Shown: positions 46,931 through 58,235 of the stretch, piece after piece
Layout of the letters: each line of letters opens with the position of its first letter
Position numbering within the stretch: position 1 is the first letter of the stretch
DNA from: Mytilus galloprovincialis
Lineage: Eukaryota; Mollusca; Bivalvia; Mytilida; Mytilidae
NCBI RefSeq assembly: GCF_965363235.1
Contig: NC_134849.1
Location: forward strand, 17,262,863 to 17,326,862
Direction: 5' to 3'
Length of the DNA stretch: 64,000 bases
Translations under genes and position numbers: made by a program
Notes under the pieces: model-generated
Database searches by the model: none
Told to the model about the DNA's origin: nothing
Seen by the model: only the letters and a program-made list of their open reading frames with translations

Positions 46931-47066
46931 TGTCCTTGTGATATTGACAAATGCATATGCCAGGCAGGACATAAATTAAATGTTAAAAAATCTGGTTTAC
47001 TGTCATTCTGATTCTTGTAAAGATAAACATTTTTTTTTACTATCATTTTTTACATTTTCATTTTAG

Positions 47067-47734
47067 TTTATGAAAATACAACAGCAGCAGATGAAATGTT
47101 CAAGAAAGTCAGAATACTTTGTCTTGTAATAACAACAAGTGGCCATTTAAATAAACAGATTCCAGTTGTAAATGCTACATGGGGAACAAGATGTAATAAA
47201 ATTCTTTATGTCATGTGTACAGACAAAAAACAACCAGACATATTAAATTCCTGTGATGTGACGGAATCAAAAAGTCATTTGACTCGAAAAGTTCGATTCA
47301 TGTTGCGATATGTGTATCTTCATTATTTAAAGGATTACGATTGGATATTAAAGGCAGATGACGATACATATGTGATCATGGAGAATTTAAGATTTTTATT
47401 ATCATTTCATAATCCTGATTTACCTAGTTACCTAGGTTACCATTTCAATATGCATTTAAAACAAGGTTACATGAGTGGTGGAGCTGGGTATGTGATTAGT
47501 AGGTCAGGGTTGAAAAAAGTTATCGAGGTAGCATTTAAAGAAAATGGCTGCCCACCAGACGGAAAAGATGAAGATTTAGATATTGGTAAATGTCTACAGA
47601 TGGCGGGTGTACCTCCGCTTGTATCATATGACAAATATGGACGTGAGACATTCCATACTGATAAAGTGTGGCAACATCTTTATGGAACTGTTCCCCGATA
47701 CCTGAAAAAATATAGTTGGAATGGGGTAAATGAT
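47067..47734 (+). CDS. Core-1 beta-1,3-galactosyltransferase (C1GALT1-like), main catalytic exon
   Basis: C1GALT1 (T-synthase) adds galactose in beta-1,3 linkage to GalNAc-Ser/Thr in the Golgi to make core-1 O-glycan. This exon encodes 222 residues of the GT31 catalytic domain: MFKKVRILCLVITTSG, VNATWGTRCNK, the metal-binding triad in WILKADDDTYVIMENLRFLL, KQGYMSGGAGYVIS and the acidic DEDLDIGKCL block. The intact DDD argues against the chaperone-like COSMC relative. The acceptor is CATTTTAG (to 47066). For the 3' border I chose the perfect GTAAGT donor at 47735 over a weaker GTAAAT at 47726 because it keeps phase 0 into the last exon. The four exons found give 343 residues; human C1GALT1 has 363. 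Looks functional. Confidence 0.9.
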
Positions 47735-49716
47735 GTAAGTTTACATGTTGAATGTTGAAATATTTATTGAAATTTTAGAATTTTCTGACTAGATTTAGAT
47801 GAGACAATAAAAAGTCCTGGTACTTGCATACCTACATGGTAATGTCAACATGTTAATGTGCTGTCATGGCTGTGATTGTTTTTTGTAGGTTTTTTAATTT
47901 TTTAATGTCTTCTATTGAACATATGTCATGTATGTACAGTATGTGTTATATTTTGAATATATTCAATCCAATGTGTAAAGCTAAATCAAAATACCTATTG
48001 ACAGTACTGCACATTTTGCTTTTTATGCTTTTTGAATGAATATCTTTAATTGAACATAAGTTCAGTATGTGTTTCTCAGCTCATAGTTTTTAATTTAATT
48101 TCGGATAATGGGAGATAACTCATACCACCTCAGTGAAATATATATAAAAAGATCAATGAAAAATGTTTTTTTAACATTTTTCTGGGTAAGCTGCTTTTCA
48201 GGTGTGTAGCTATGGGCAGGTAACTATTTTAATTTGATTTTGTTGTTGGTCTTTTGTATGTTAATAATGTAACAACTCAAATATTTCTATAAAAACATAA
48301 CAAACATTTACAATGATCTTTTGTATCATTTTTTAAAGGTTTTTCTGTGCTCTTACATTCATTTCTTGTCCAAAACATGTTACAATGTTGTTGGTCAAGA
48401 AAATCCTTTCCTTCCTACATAGCCCTACAAGGGATGCTCAAATAAGAAATTTGTTAACAGTGGCCTATAATATTTAATGATACAATGTTGTATAACATGT
48501 ATAATAAAAATCAGTTCACTTTTAGTTCTTAGAACTTCTAGTTAAGAATTTGTTTTCTCTTGTTTCAATTTTTGCAATGATTGTCTATTATATACATATC
48601 AAAGACCATAATTTGACCTCTTGATGCTTTTTTAGATATTTGTTGTTTTTATAGACATCGTTTAATTGCCTTAGATTTGAACACCATGAACACTGCACTG
48701 TTTTATGTTTTTTAAAAATTTGTTAATATATATTGTCATGATTGTACACAAAACAGATTCAGTTTCCTGTCTGAGACTTGTATCTTAGTGGTTTTTAGTC
48801 CCCTAGGGACAAGTTAAATGGGATTTTAGGTTTGCACTCTGTCTGGCTGTTTGTCAGGCTGTGTTTGTCTGTCCTTCAGTCCAGCAAATCAGTTTTCCAT
48901 GCTTTTTATTCTTTATGCTTGAAGATATTGATTCGATATTTGGTGTATTGTTTTATCATGTTTATCATGACCAAATAAAGATCAAGATTAAATTTTGCTC
49001 TGGTTCGAATATTTTGTACAGAGTTGTTGTCCTTTGACTTAGAAAATATTCAGTTTCCTGTCCAAGTCTTGTATCATTGTGGGTTTTAGTCCCCTACCAA
49101 CCAGATGAAGGGGAATTTAGGTTTGCACTCTAAAACAAAGTCTGTCTGTTTGTCTGTCCATCTGTCATTCTGTCTGTCTTTCCATTAGTCCAGCAAATCT
49201 GTTTTCCACTCTTTTTTGGAGTATTATTTTATCATGACAAGTTATTACAGATCAAGTTTAAATTTTGTCCTGGTCCGATTATTTTATGCAGACTTATGGT
49301 CTTTTGACAAAAAATTCACTAAAACATTAAACAATCAGGCTCAGCCTTTTTTTCTCATGCTGAAAGATATTGATTTGAAAACCGGTATATAGTTTTGTCA
49401 TGACAAGTTACAGATGAAGTTCAAATTTTGTTTCGGACTTACTTATGATTTTGTGCAGAGTTCTGGTAATTTGACTTACAACAGTCCTTAAATAATCAGT
49501 TTTCAAAAATCCTTTTCGTCCTGCTTGAAGATATTGACTTGATATTTGTTATGCATGTATATTTAGTTTACACCATAACAAGATCTATGAGGTTATAGAT
49601 CAAGTTCAAATTTTGTTCCAAAGCAATGAATTTAACCAGTAGGGGGCTTTGTATTGACATGCATTACTCACAGAATGCTTTTTAAATCTTAATCCATTGT
49701 CTTCTTTATTTTACAG
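47735..49716 (+). other. Last intron of the C1GALT1-like gene
   Basis: A 1982-bp intron with GTAAGT donor and TTATTTTACAG acceptor. Its first kilobase is AT-rich with no element that I could delimit; its second half is a tandem repeat (48760-49630). Confidence 0.8.
48760..49630 (+). repeat. Intronic tandem repeat with units of about 290 bp and shorter
   Basis: CAGTTTCCTGTC..CTTGTATC..GGTTTTAGTCCCCT begins at 48760 and again at 49051 (period 291). A TCTGTCTGTTTGTCTGTC microsatellite lies inside the second unit (from 49141). Two shorter units follow, marked by CTTGAAGATATTGA or its variants (48920, 49360, 49520) and by AGATCAAGTTCAAATTTTGT (about 49250, 49415 and 49600). Non-coding. Confidence 0.8.
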
Positions 49717-49881
49717 GGAGGAGGTTGTTGTAGCCAGTTTTCTGTTACATTCCACCACGTTAATCCACAGACAATGTTATTGATGCATCAAATGTTATAT
49801 AGAACAAGTGTCTATGGACGACAGACTCCTACAGATATATCAGATATGTTCCATATGGCTAAAGTGCTACCATTACTTTAA
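49717..49881 (+). CDS. C1GALT1-like gene, last exon
   Basis: Starts after TTATTTTACAG in phase 0 and encodes 54 residues, beginning GGGCCSQFSVTFHHVNPQTM and ending at TAA (49879-49881). The paired cysteines followed by (S/T)FH(H/Y)V match the GPGCCS..VSFHYV segment near the C-terminus of vertebrate C1GALT1. The protein ends soon after, without the longer vertebrate tail. Confidence 0.88.
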   Translation, partial: GGGCCSQFSVTFHHVNPQTMLLMHQMLYRTSVYGRQTPTDISDMFHMAKVLPLL

Positions 49882-51030
49882 AGTAGATGTTAAACATGTT
49901 CAACGTAAATAGAATAGTCATTCAAATAGTGTTACACATGTTATATATAAGTGCAATATGGACAAATATTATTGCATGTTATAAGGGCTTTATATACTGT
50001 ATACGCATTTTGTAAAATGGCAATTTTTAGCAAAGAGCATTTTTAAGATTTTAGGTTTTTTTTTCTGTCTGGCATCTAAACAAATCAAGCATTTATACAC
50101 ATGTAACTAGACAGTGTTTCTGATACTTTTATGTTTATGTTTCTTTTTATTGAGTCTATGCTTTTAACAAAATATTTTTTTTTTATACTTTCTAATTCAG
50201 AAAAAGATTTGATTCAACATTATAACGATAAATCTTACTAGAGGATTGTTATGTCCAGCTGATGAACTATTCAAGTGCTTTCATTGGTCAGATATCATCA
50301 TTTAATAATTCATAAATTTTGTTTTACTGTTGAACTACCTTTTAGGTTGTACTTTTAAATTTTACATTGTCATGGTTGTACATGTGTATTGTCAAATGAA
50401 TACAATTGTGAACAAATGATTTATAGGGTTTCAAAAGGCTGTATATAATATGTTTTATGTTGTTGGACTCGCACGTAAGCTTAAAATTTTACAAGAGAAA
50501 GTACCTAATTTTTAAATGCACACAACTAGCATCCAAGCTTATACTGTTTCATGTAAATTAATGTGAGCATTTTTTTTTAATTCTAAATATTTTATCTGCT
50601 TTATACTGTCATGACTGTAATTTACCAATGGTTTTATAATTACAGCAACATTCAAAATTGGAGTTACCTTTCCTTTGTTCATAGTTGTAGTTGATAAATA
50701 TCCAATTCATCATAGTTTGTTATTATAATGATTTAATTTTCAATACTTAATGCAATGCAATAATATTTTGTATCCACTGGGAACTGAATGCAATGTTTAT
50801 TCTCCAGTGCTCACAATCAATTTTATTATTGCAATTTTGTACTAGGTCAATAAATTTGATATCAAGAATGTGAAATAAAAAATTCTTTTTAAAGTCAAAA
50901 GTGGTTATCATCTGAACTCTAAAATGCTTAAACATGCATTATAAGTGTAATATACAAGAAAGTACCAAGGAGATGTAGCATGCCAATGAATCTTATGTAA
51001 AGTTGTGTATTCATGCTTACAGGCATTTTT
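49882..51030 (+). other. 3' UTR of the C1GALT1-like gene and flank
   Basis: AT-rich 3' sequence. Candidate AATAAA signals are at 50849-50854 and about 50874-50879, giving a 3' UTR of about 1 kb if used. No other gene seen. Confidence 0.5.
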
Positions 51031-52125
51031 GTCGAGCCTGCAACTTTTGTTGCAGAAAGCTCGACATAGGGATAGTGATCCGGCGGCGGCGGCTACGGCG
51101 GCGGCGGCGTTAGCTAACTCCTTAAAAGCTTTATATTTTAGAAGGTAGAAGACCTGGATGCTTCATACTTTGTATATAGATGCCTCATGTTATGAACTTT
51201 CCGTCAGTCACATGTCCAATGTCCTTGACCTCATTTTCATGGTTCAGTGACTACTTGAAAAAAAAGTTAAGATTTTTTGTAATGTTAAATTCTCTCTTAT
51301 TATAAGTAATTGGATAACTATATTTGGTATGTGCGTACCTTGCAAGGTCCTCATGCCCGTCAGACAGTTTTCACTTGACCTCGACCTCATTTCATGGATC
51401 AGTGAACAAGGTTAAGTTTTGGTGGTCAAGTCCATATCTCAGATACTATAAGCAATAGGTCTAGTATATTCGGTGTATGGAAGCACTGTAAGGTGTACAT
51501 GTCCAACTGGCAGGTGTCATCTGACCTTGACCTCATTTTCATGGTTCAGTGGTTATAGTTAAGTTTTTTGTGTTTTGGTCTGTTTTTCTTATACTATATG
51601 CAATAGGTCTACTATATTTGGTGTATGGAATGATTGTAAGGTGTACATGTCTAGCTGACAGGTGTCATCTGACCTTGACCTCATTTTCATGGTTCAGTGG
51701 TCAAAGTTAAGTTTTTGAGTTTTGGTCTATTTTTCTAATACTTTAGGCATTAGTCAACTATAGTTGGTGTATGGAAATATTTTATGATCTATATGTCTGT
51801 TACGCAGGTTTTATTTGACCTTGACCTCATTTTCACGGCCCATTGCTAAGTGTAAAGTGTTTGTGTTTTGGTCTGTTTTCTTAATTTATAAACAATAAGT
51901 CAACTATATTTGTTGTATTGAAGAGTTGTTAGCTGTACATGTCTGCCTGGCATGGTTCATCTGACCTTGACCTCATTTTCATGGTTCATTGATCAATGTT
52001 TCTTTTTCTTTGGTTAATGTTGAGTTTATGTGACAGTTGTAATAAAGCTTTATATTTAGGTCTATCAACATAATATCAATGATTAGTAAAGAAGGCGAGA
52101 CATTTCAGTGTGTGCACTCTTGTTT
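51031..52125 (+). mobile_element. Satellite-bearing non-autonomous element, about six 146-bp units
   Basis: It begins with a double palindrome: GTCGAGC (51031) pairs with GCTCGAC (51059-51065), and inside it CTGCAAC pairs with GTTGCAG. A GGCGGCGGCGG microsatellite follows (51071-51105). Then come units marked by TTGACCTCATTTTCATGG at 51225, about 51381, 51527, 51675, 51821 and 51967 (periods 156, 146, 148, 146, 146). The right part ends near GAGACATTTCAGTGTGTGCACTCTTG. This layout (end hairpin, microsatellite, satellite-like core, single-copy tail) resembles the non-autonomous Helitron/Helentron-like 'pearl' elements described in bivalves. I recall this sequence as very common in mussels. Confidence 0.75.
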
Positions 52126-52168
52126 TTATAATTTGCCGTATATTTTCTATTTTTATTTAAGAACTAAT

Positions 52169-53396
52169 CAGAGCTCCAGATAAGCTGCGTATATGCGTGA
52201 TTACGCAATACAAATAATTAAAAACCCAATGCAATTGCTCATTGCAGGGTTCTAAAACCCAATTCATCCAAAGGAAAACCCAATTATATGCAAAAACCAT
52301 AAGTTCTTAACGCTTTTATTTGCTATTGTTTGCGTTATTTACCCATATCTGACAGTCGTCGTGTAAATTTATTTTTACCGTTGTTTATGAAAACATTTTG
52401 ATTTTCTCCGTGTTTATCCAGTTACCATTTGTCATGTTGTCATATTTTTTTCGAATTTCTCATGATTTATCATAGCATACAATGAATTAAAATGAAAGTA
52501 AAGGTCCGGTAAAAATATTGAATAGAAGAATGTTTTCATCTTCTTGATAGCTGAGGGAAAGTTATAATGTTTTTATGAAGCGTCAATATATTGCTCGGGA
52601 GTGTTTGCGTACCTTAACAAGAATATTGCTAGAACGATAAATACGGGGTTTCGTCAAGAACGAAATCAGTTGAGGTTGGAAAAAGTTAGAGGCCAAATCA
52701 ATTATGATATGATATGAAGTTGGAAAGCATCGGAAACCAAACATTCTAATAAGGGACAACTTAACCCAGATTTATGTAAATTAAATTAAACAAAAACATT
52801 CAAGTATAATATTAGTTTATAATTTTTTTTTTCATTTTAGTTGATGAGTGAATACACATATCCGTAGGTTTACATCAATGCAGCTTGACACTTTCTTTGT
52901 TTTGGTCTAAGTGTTTTGTATGCTTAAGATAGTTGTCTTATTGGTTAGTGCAGTATAACATTGTCATTTATTTATTTGAAGTTGCAGAGTTATTTGTAAA
53001 TTGAAGTTGAATGTGGTCTCAGTCATATTAGAGCCGTCATTATTATAATAAAACTACACTATTAATCTGGTCAAGATTTTGGGGTATATCTTAAATCTTG
53101 GAACTACTTATTATTTTTATTAAAAAGAAGATCTGGCAAATAGGTGAAAGGACTGGGAAAACTTAAAACTTTCTTACAGCACCTAAATTTCACATATATT
53201 ACATAACAAAAATTGATGATAAAACCCAATAAATTAAGGAACTTGGTTGTGAAAAACCCAATTTGATATTTGCTTGAGGGGTGAATTGGAATTGATAATG
53301 CAATTAAAAACAATGCAATTAAAAACTTGATTACTCAATTACATAAAAAATTGGTGGGTAAAAACACCATTTTGTGATTTCTTATCTGGAGCTCTG
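52169..53396. mobile_element. hAT-like non-autonomous element, 1.23 kb
   Basis: CAGAGCTCCAGATAAG at 52169-52184 is exactly complemented at 53381-53396. The 8 bases outside each end are GAACTAAT and GAACTTTT (six of eight identical), which fits an aged 8-base hAT duplication, as does the CAGAG start. AAAACCCAAT words recur in the interior (about 52221, 52254, 52273, 53223 and 53254). No transposase frame. Confidence 0.78.
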
Positions 53397-53751
53397 GAAC
53401 TTTTTATTTCATGTTTTTATATATATATATAATTTATATAACTGGATTTATAGAGTCAGAAAATAAAAGATCATAAAAGATATAAGCTTTTCAAACATTA
53501 AGTATGCATTAATAACTTTTCATGTATATGATGATGGGAGTTTAATACGACCTTGACTGACTATACAACCCTTGCATGGTTGTATTAGTTTTAATATCAT
53601 TTAATAAAAACAAATGTGCCATACTTAGATAGTGGTCAGTCTGAACCATCCTGATGAGGGAGATCCTTATTCAATAGTATATCTAAGTTACTAATTTGAC
53701 TTCAATCAGATTGTTTTGTCTGATACCTAAAACATGTAATAGCATTGTAAC

Positions 53752-54129
53752 TAGGGTTTCCACTGGCGGTTACCATTTTCGCAATTTACAAAAAATATAA
53801 TTGTGGCGATTAAAAACTTTTTCATTTATGATGGTCTAGAAAAATCCCCTTCTTTTAAAGTTGTTCAAACTATAATCAATTTTCCCCATAAAGTTCTCCT
53901 TTTTAAAAGATAAGTGTTTAGTGTTTATTTATTACAATGTAGACTCTTTAAGATAAGTTTGAGAGAATAATCATAGACAACAATGGGGCAAACTCATTTT
54001 ATTTAGGGGGATGTTAAATGAAATTAAAGCATGTTTATGTTTCTTGGCGCAAAAAATAATACAGTGGCGAAAAAAATTGTTTTGGAGAAAGAGATGGCAA
54101 AAAAAATAATTGACCCAAGGGAAACCCTG
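53752..54129. mobile_element. hAT-type MITE, 378 bp, with 8-bp duplication
   Basis: TAGGGTTTCC at the left end and the complement of CAGGGTTTCC at the right end. It is flanked by ATTGTAAC (53744-53751) and ATTGTTAC (54130-54137), an 8-base duplication with one mismatch. The interior shows GGCGATT/GGCGAAAAA words near both ends (53774-53815 and 54066). No reading frame. Confidence 0.8.
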
Positions 54130-54159
54130 ATTGTTACCTATACTATATATAGCTATGAC

Positions 54160-54330
54160 TCATAAGGGGGTAAAACAATTCAGAGAAGAAAACTAGCTGG
54201 CTAAATTATGAACAAAATAATGAAAGGAAAACAAATGTGGTACACAGCAACAAACCACAACCACTGAATTACAGGCTACTGACTGGGGACAGGCACAAAG
54301 AAAATGTGGCAGGGTTATACTAGTTATTTA
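54160..54330 (+). repeat. MDR1 fragment
   Basis: Middle part of the family: TAAAACAATTCAGAG, GGAAAACAAATGTGGTACA, CAACCACTGAATTACAGGCT, GACTGGGGACAGGCAC and AATGTGGCAGGGTTATAC. Both ends of the family are missing. Confidence 0.65.
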
Positions 54331-55059
54331 GCGCCAGATACACCCTATGTTTAATGACATGGGTCGTCATGAAAATAAATTGACTTTGACTTCATGTATG
54401 TTTGTGTTTTATGCTACTTTTATCAACCCAAGCCATATCATGGTGGCCAGTCTGTATTTGTGTAAGAAACTAGTTTAAAAATCTGCAGATCCATTCATCA
54501 GACTCTAAATTTATTTTAAAACGTATATTTTTCATTTTTTTTTTTTAAGTTTTTAAATCTCTGTTAGCTTTATGGTTGGTTTTAGAAATAGCCATTCAAC
54601 AATAGCAAAAATTGGGTTCTTGTAGGTAAAATGGATGTTTAACAAAGACAAAGAGGTTCATGGTTGGAGGAAAATGGGACATAAATTTTCAGAATGGTAA
54701 ATTGAGATGAGTACAATGAGGAAAATAGATTTTGCCGATTTTGCCGATTTTGCAAACAGAAATATTGTCTGATAAAAAAAAGGGGGGATGATGTACTACT
54801 TATATAACCATGCCTATATCTGCCAATGGATTTAGAACTCAACTGACACTTTTAACCAACTGTATGCTCATATGCCTGTCATTAGTCAGGACATTCCATA
54901 TTGGTAGCCCTTTCACATGTATGTTCTGTCTACGATACATTTACAACGTCTAGATCAGATTAAAGTCGTTTTCACATTAAATTTGCATGTTGGAATATCA
55001 GATGCAGGATGCAGAAAAATTATTATTGATTGTGTTTGCAAGATTATGTATAGCTGAAG
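54331..55059. other. No gene seen
   Basis: AT-rich. A small direct repeat TTTTGCCGATTTTGCCGATTTTGC at 54731-54754 is a slippage-type array. No exon signal. Confidence 0.4.
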
Positions 55060-55290
55060 AAAAAAGGCGAAAGATCTCAAAGACACACTCAAACTCCTAA
55101 TTTTGAAAATAATAAAAACTAACAAAGCTATGACTAAAAAAAATAAATCAACAGACAATAATACACAAAACAAAACATTGAAAACTAAAGACTGAGCAAC
55201 ACGGAGCACATCAAAACTGAAGGTATCTCAGGTTCTAAGGAAGGGTAAGCAGATCCTGCGCCACATGTAGCACCCATTGTCTCGGTCATG
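55060..55290 (+). repeat. MDR2 copy, diverged
   Basis: Shows GACACACTCAAACTCC, AACTAAAGACTGAGCAACAC, GTATCTCAGGTTC and GGAAGGGTAAGCAGATCCTG, then a CACATGTAGCACCCATTGTC tail. More diverged than the copy at 27543. Confidence 0.65.
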
Positions 55291-56490
55291 TTAGTACAAG
55301 ACCCGTCTGATTTGGTAGAAAACATTTGTTGACATTGAAAAGGGGACGGGATTGTAGTAAAGACACACGTGACATATCCGCAATCATCAGTGAAATGGAT
55401 GTTCCCTTACGGTCAACCAACTCATGATGGCTAGCGTCCATAAAATTTACGATGGGATGATTTCAACTTCACCAAATAAAACCATAATAGCTCCCCTTTG
55501 TTGATATTATTCTGTTCTGTGGGGGATTTTATCAAGGAAATATGAATTAAAATTGTATTGCATCATTTGTATTACGAGGTTTTTATTACCAGAATTAGAT
55601 CATATGTAAATATAAAGAAGTTGTGATAGCTGTGCCAATGACACAATCCTCCATCCAAGTCACAATTTGTAAAAACAAATGCACATACATGTACATACCC
55701 TGTAATTTTCTATAGATATTTAAATGTAGTAAATTGAGAAATGATTGCGCTGTTGTTGTTTTCATATTATTGTGAAAATCGCGTAGGATTACGTATATAA
55801 AAGATCAAATCTTGTAACATTTTATTGTATTATTTGTGTCCATGCAGCACTTATTGACGCTATTTCATCCATTCTTTAAAAAATGCAGAAATAAACGTAG
55901 ACATTAAAAGTACGTCTGATTTGACAGTTTGCGATGCCTTACATGGTAATATTATATATAGATGTTAAGAGTACATTTTTACTTTGATGTTAAAATGTAC
56001 ACTTATATAACATAGTGGTTCCTTATAACTTTACTATTTGAGGGTGTTATATTTCTAACCGGAAACTATCATTTATTAACGCCCACAAATATTTCCTTAA
56101 ATGTATCTTAAATATAAAAATAAGAAAATATGGTATGACTGTATAATGAATTTACAAAAAATAAATAATTCGGAAAATTCTTCACAATTGGCATTTCCAT
56201 AATTTCATGACGTAGCATTTACAGTTCTAAGTAAGTTCTTCTCTGAAAGATGCAAACAGTGGATTGTTGTTAGATGTGGTATTCTTATTTCTAGTTGGTA
56301 ATTATATTTCTCTAATTTTTGTGCAAATGATCGTTCGAAATTTAATTATGACGTTTGATTGTTTTGATTTCTTTAGAATTTTCTATTGTGACTTTCAGAA
56401 AAAAAGGCGAACATGTCTGAATAAGTCACATATAGGGAACACAACTTTCTGCTTATCTTTGGAAAGGAAGGGAAAAAATCACTACAGAAT
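55291..56490. other. No gene seen
   Basis: AT-rich. A decayed MDR1 5' end may lie at 55612-55680 (GTGCCAATGACACAATCCTCCATCC). The open frame 56264-56548 overlaps the following tandem repeat and has no motif. Confidence 0.4.
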
Positions 56491-56790
56491 CAGATTCCAT
56501 CGAAATAACTCGTGTATTTACCGGTATTTCTCAACTCTAGACAGCTGAATTTTAATTATAACTAAAGAGCACTACAAGCCTAGCGCTTTTAATATTAAAG
56601 TTCTCATTACACACTCTTTACTGTTATGGAATAAATCTATATTTCAGATTCCATCACAATAACTCGTGTATTTACCAGTATTTCTCAACTCTAGACAGTT
56701 GAATTTAATTATAACCAAAGAGCACTACAAGCCTATCGCTTTAAATATTTAAAAAGTTCTCATTGCACACTCTTTTTTAAATAGTAATTA
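56491..56790 (+). repeat. Two-unit tandem duplication, period 154 bp
   Basis: CAGATTCCATC(G/A)(A/C)AATAACTCG starts at 56491 and again at 56645. The following ~125 bases (GTGTATTTACC, TTTCTCAACTCTAGACAG, AAAGAGCACTACAAGCCTA, GTTCTCATT..CACACTC) are repeated with about 90 percent match. Non-coding; fairly young. Confidence 0.85.
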
Positions 56791-56969
56791 AAAAAAATTT
56801 GAATGTGGATACGACGTTAAAGCGAGTGCAATGTTATGCTGTGGACCCCTATACACTGACTACTTTGGCGAAAGGAGCATTGATTTTTCTGTACATTAGA
56901 CATATTAGATGATATAAATTCACGTAATCTTAACAATTCTATGATTAATTGGAATCAATAACTTTCACA

Positions 56970-57045
56970 TTGGTGTTAGCTGAGCGATAGACTAACATGC
57001 CGATAATGAAATTAGTTTGTATTCGATTCCCACGAGAGCCTCATA
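56970..57045 (+). repeat. tRNA-like sequence, probably a SINE head
   Basis: TTAGCTGAGCGATAGACTAAC resembles an A box and GTATTCGATTCCC a B box at tRNA-like spacing. I could not fold a convincing acceptor stem, so a functional tRNA is unlikely. It may be the head of another SINE. Confidence 0.35.
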
Positions 57046-57729
57046 ATCCAGCTTCTGTTGCTTTGATCAATATACAATATCCGAGGTAAGGTGTGACTCA
57101 GGATACCTAAGGTTGTCAACCCTTGTCAATGTTCACACATATAAAGAAAAGGTAAATGTATGCAGTAGTAAATGTTTTGTGAAATGTGTCATCAGGCAAA
57201 TCATTACTTATGACTTATGAATGTTATGTATAATGCATATTGCATTATGATAGCATACTGTTACGTTGATTGTTTAACGGTAACATGTGTTTCTTGGAGA
57301 TCTAGCGGTTACAACACAAGTAAGTTGATTGCTATTGTGTACTATCACTTGTTATATATAGTAACATTGTATCGGAAGAACAATTTCAAAGCAATTGAAT
57401 ACTGTGATTTTTTTAACATCTATTTTAAAACAACTGAAGCTTGACATTTTGAACTACAAGTATCCACCTTCATATACAATGTGAACTCATGTTATGTCAA
57501 TGAACTGTGTAAATACGTTTTCTCCTTAATAAGTACAATTGCTATATATATATAGATACATGATGTATAAATTAGTACATGTATAAAGATCTCGCTTCAT
57601 ACTGTAGATTTCTACCGACCTTAAATTACCATTTATTTTCTAATTTAATTATTTGTATTTTCTAATTTAATTATTTATATTTTCTTATTTACTTTAGTTG
57701 AAACATATTTATAGTGGATGTGGAAGCTA

Positions 57730-57945
57730 GTTGATTCAACTTTGTTTAATCCCTTTCCACTTGACTAGTTCGATTGCTGCCTTGTCGCGGCATTTGCCTG
57801 CTCTTTTGCGAAATTAATCTTCAAGAGCGTCTTTTACGTGCAAGAGATATTGCTCTCTCATAACACGGTTCAGCCATTTATCGCCCCCTTCCAACGGACT
57901 AGCATTGTTTCTCAAGACCATACTCGCAAATTGTGCAACGGGAGA
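57730..57945 (-). repeat. SINE body, copy of the 46159 family
   Basis: In reverse it reads GGTCTTGAGAAACAATGCTAG, GAGAGAGCAATATCTCTTGCAC and AAAAGAGCAGGCAAATGCCG, matching the body of the SINE at 46159-46420 in the same order. The tRNA-like head is missing, as in a 5'-truncated insertion. Confidence 0.75.
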
Positions 57946-58089
57946 ATAAAAAAAGAAAAGAAGAAGATACACCAATCATTACACCATGGGCTTTAATGAA
58001 GGTCTGAATGGAGGAGGGTCCTTAATTTCAGTTTGATAACTTTAAGTCAATTTTTCTGTATTCATTATTTTTATATTGCAACACCTCAT

Positions 58090-58229
58090 CAGTGGTGGAT
58101 CCAGGGAGTTCCGGTGGTTGGACCCCCTTTTTGTAGACGATCGATGCATTTGAATGGGAGCATATAGTTGGACCCCCCTTTTACTCTGGGTTGGGACCCC
58201 CCTTTTTAAAATGGCTGGATCCGCCACTG
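58090..58229 (+). mobile_element. Complete CAGTGG(C/T)GGATCCAG-type MITE, 140 bp
   Basis: CAGTGGTGGATCCAG at the left and the complement of CAGTGGCGGATCCAG at the right. The word CCTCAT flanks both sides (58084-58089 and 58230-58235). The inside is made of GTTGGACCCCC units. Related ends are seen at 38106 and 44716. The terminus is like those of hAT-type elements, although the exact duplication here is 6 bases. Confidence 0.82.
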
Positions 58230-58235
58230 CCTCAT

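Noticed and set aside
47726-47727. Alternative donor GTAAAT for the C1GALT1-like catalytic exon
   Set aside because: It also keeps phase 0, but the GTAAGT at 47735 is a better donor; it remains a possible minor variant that would drop three residues.
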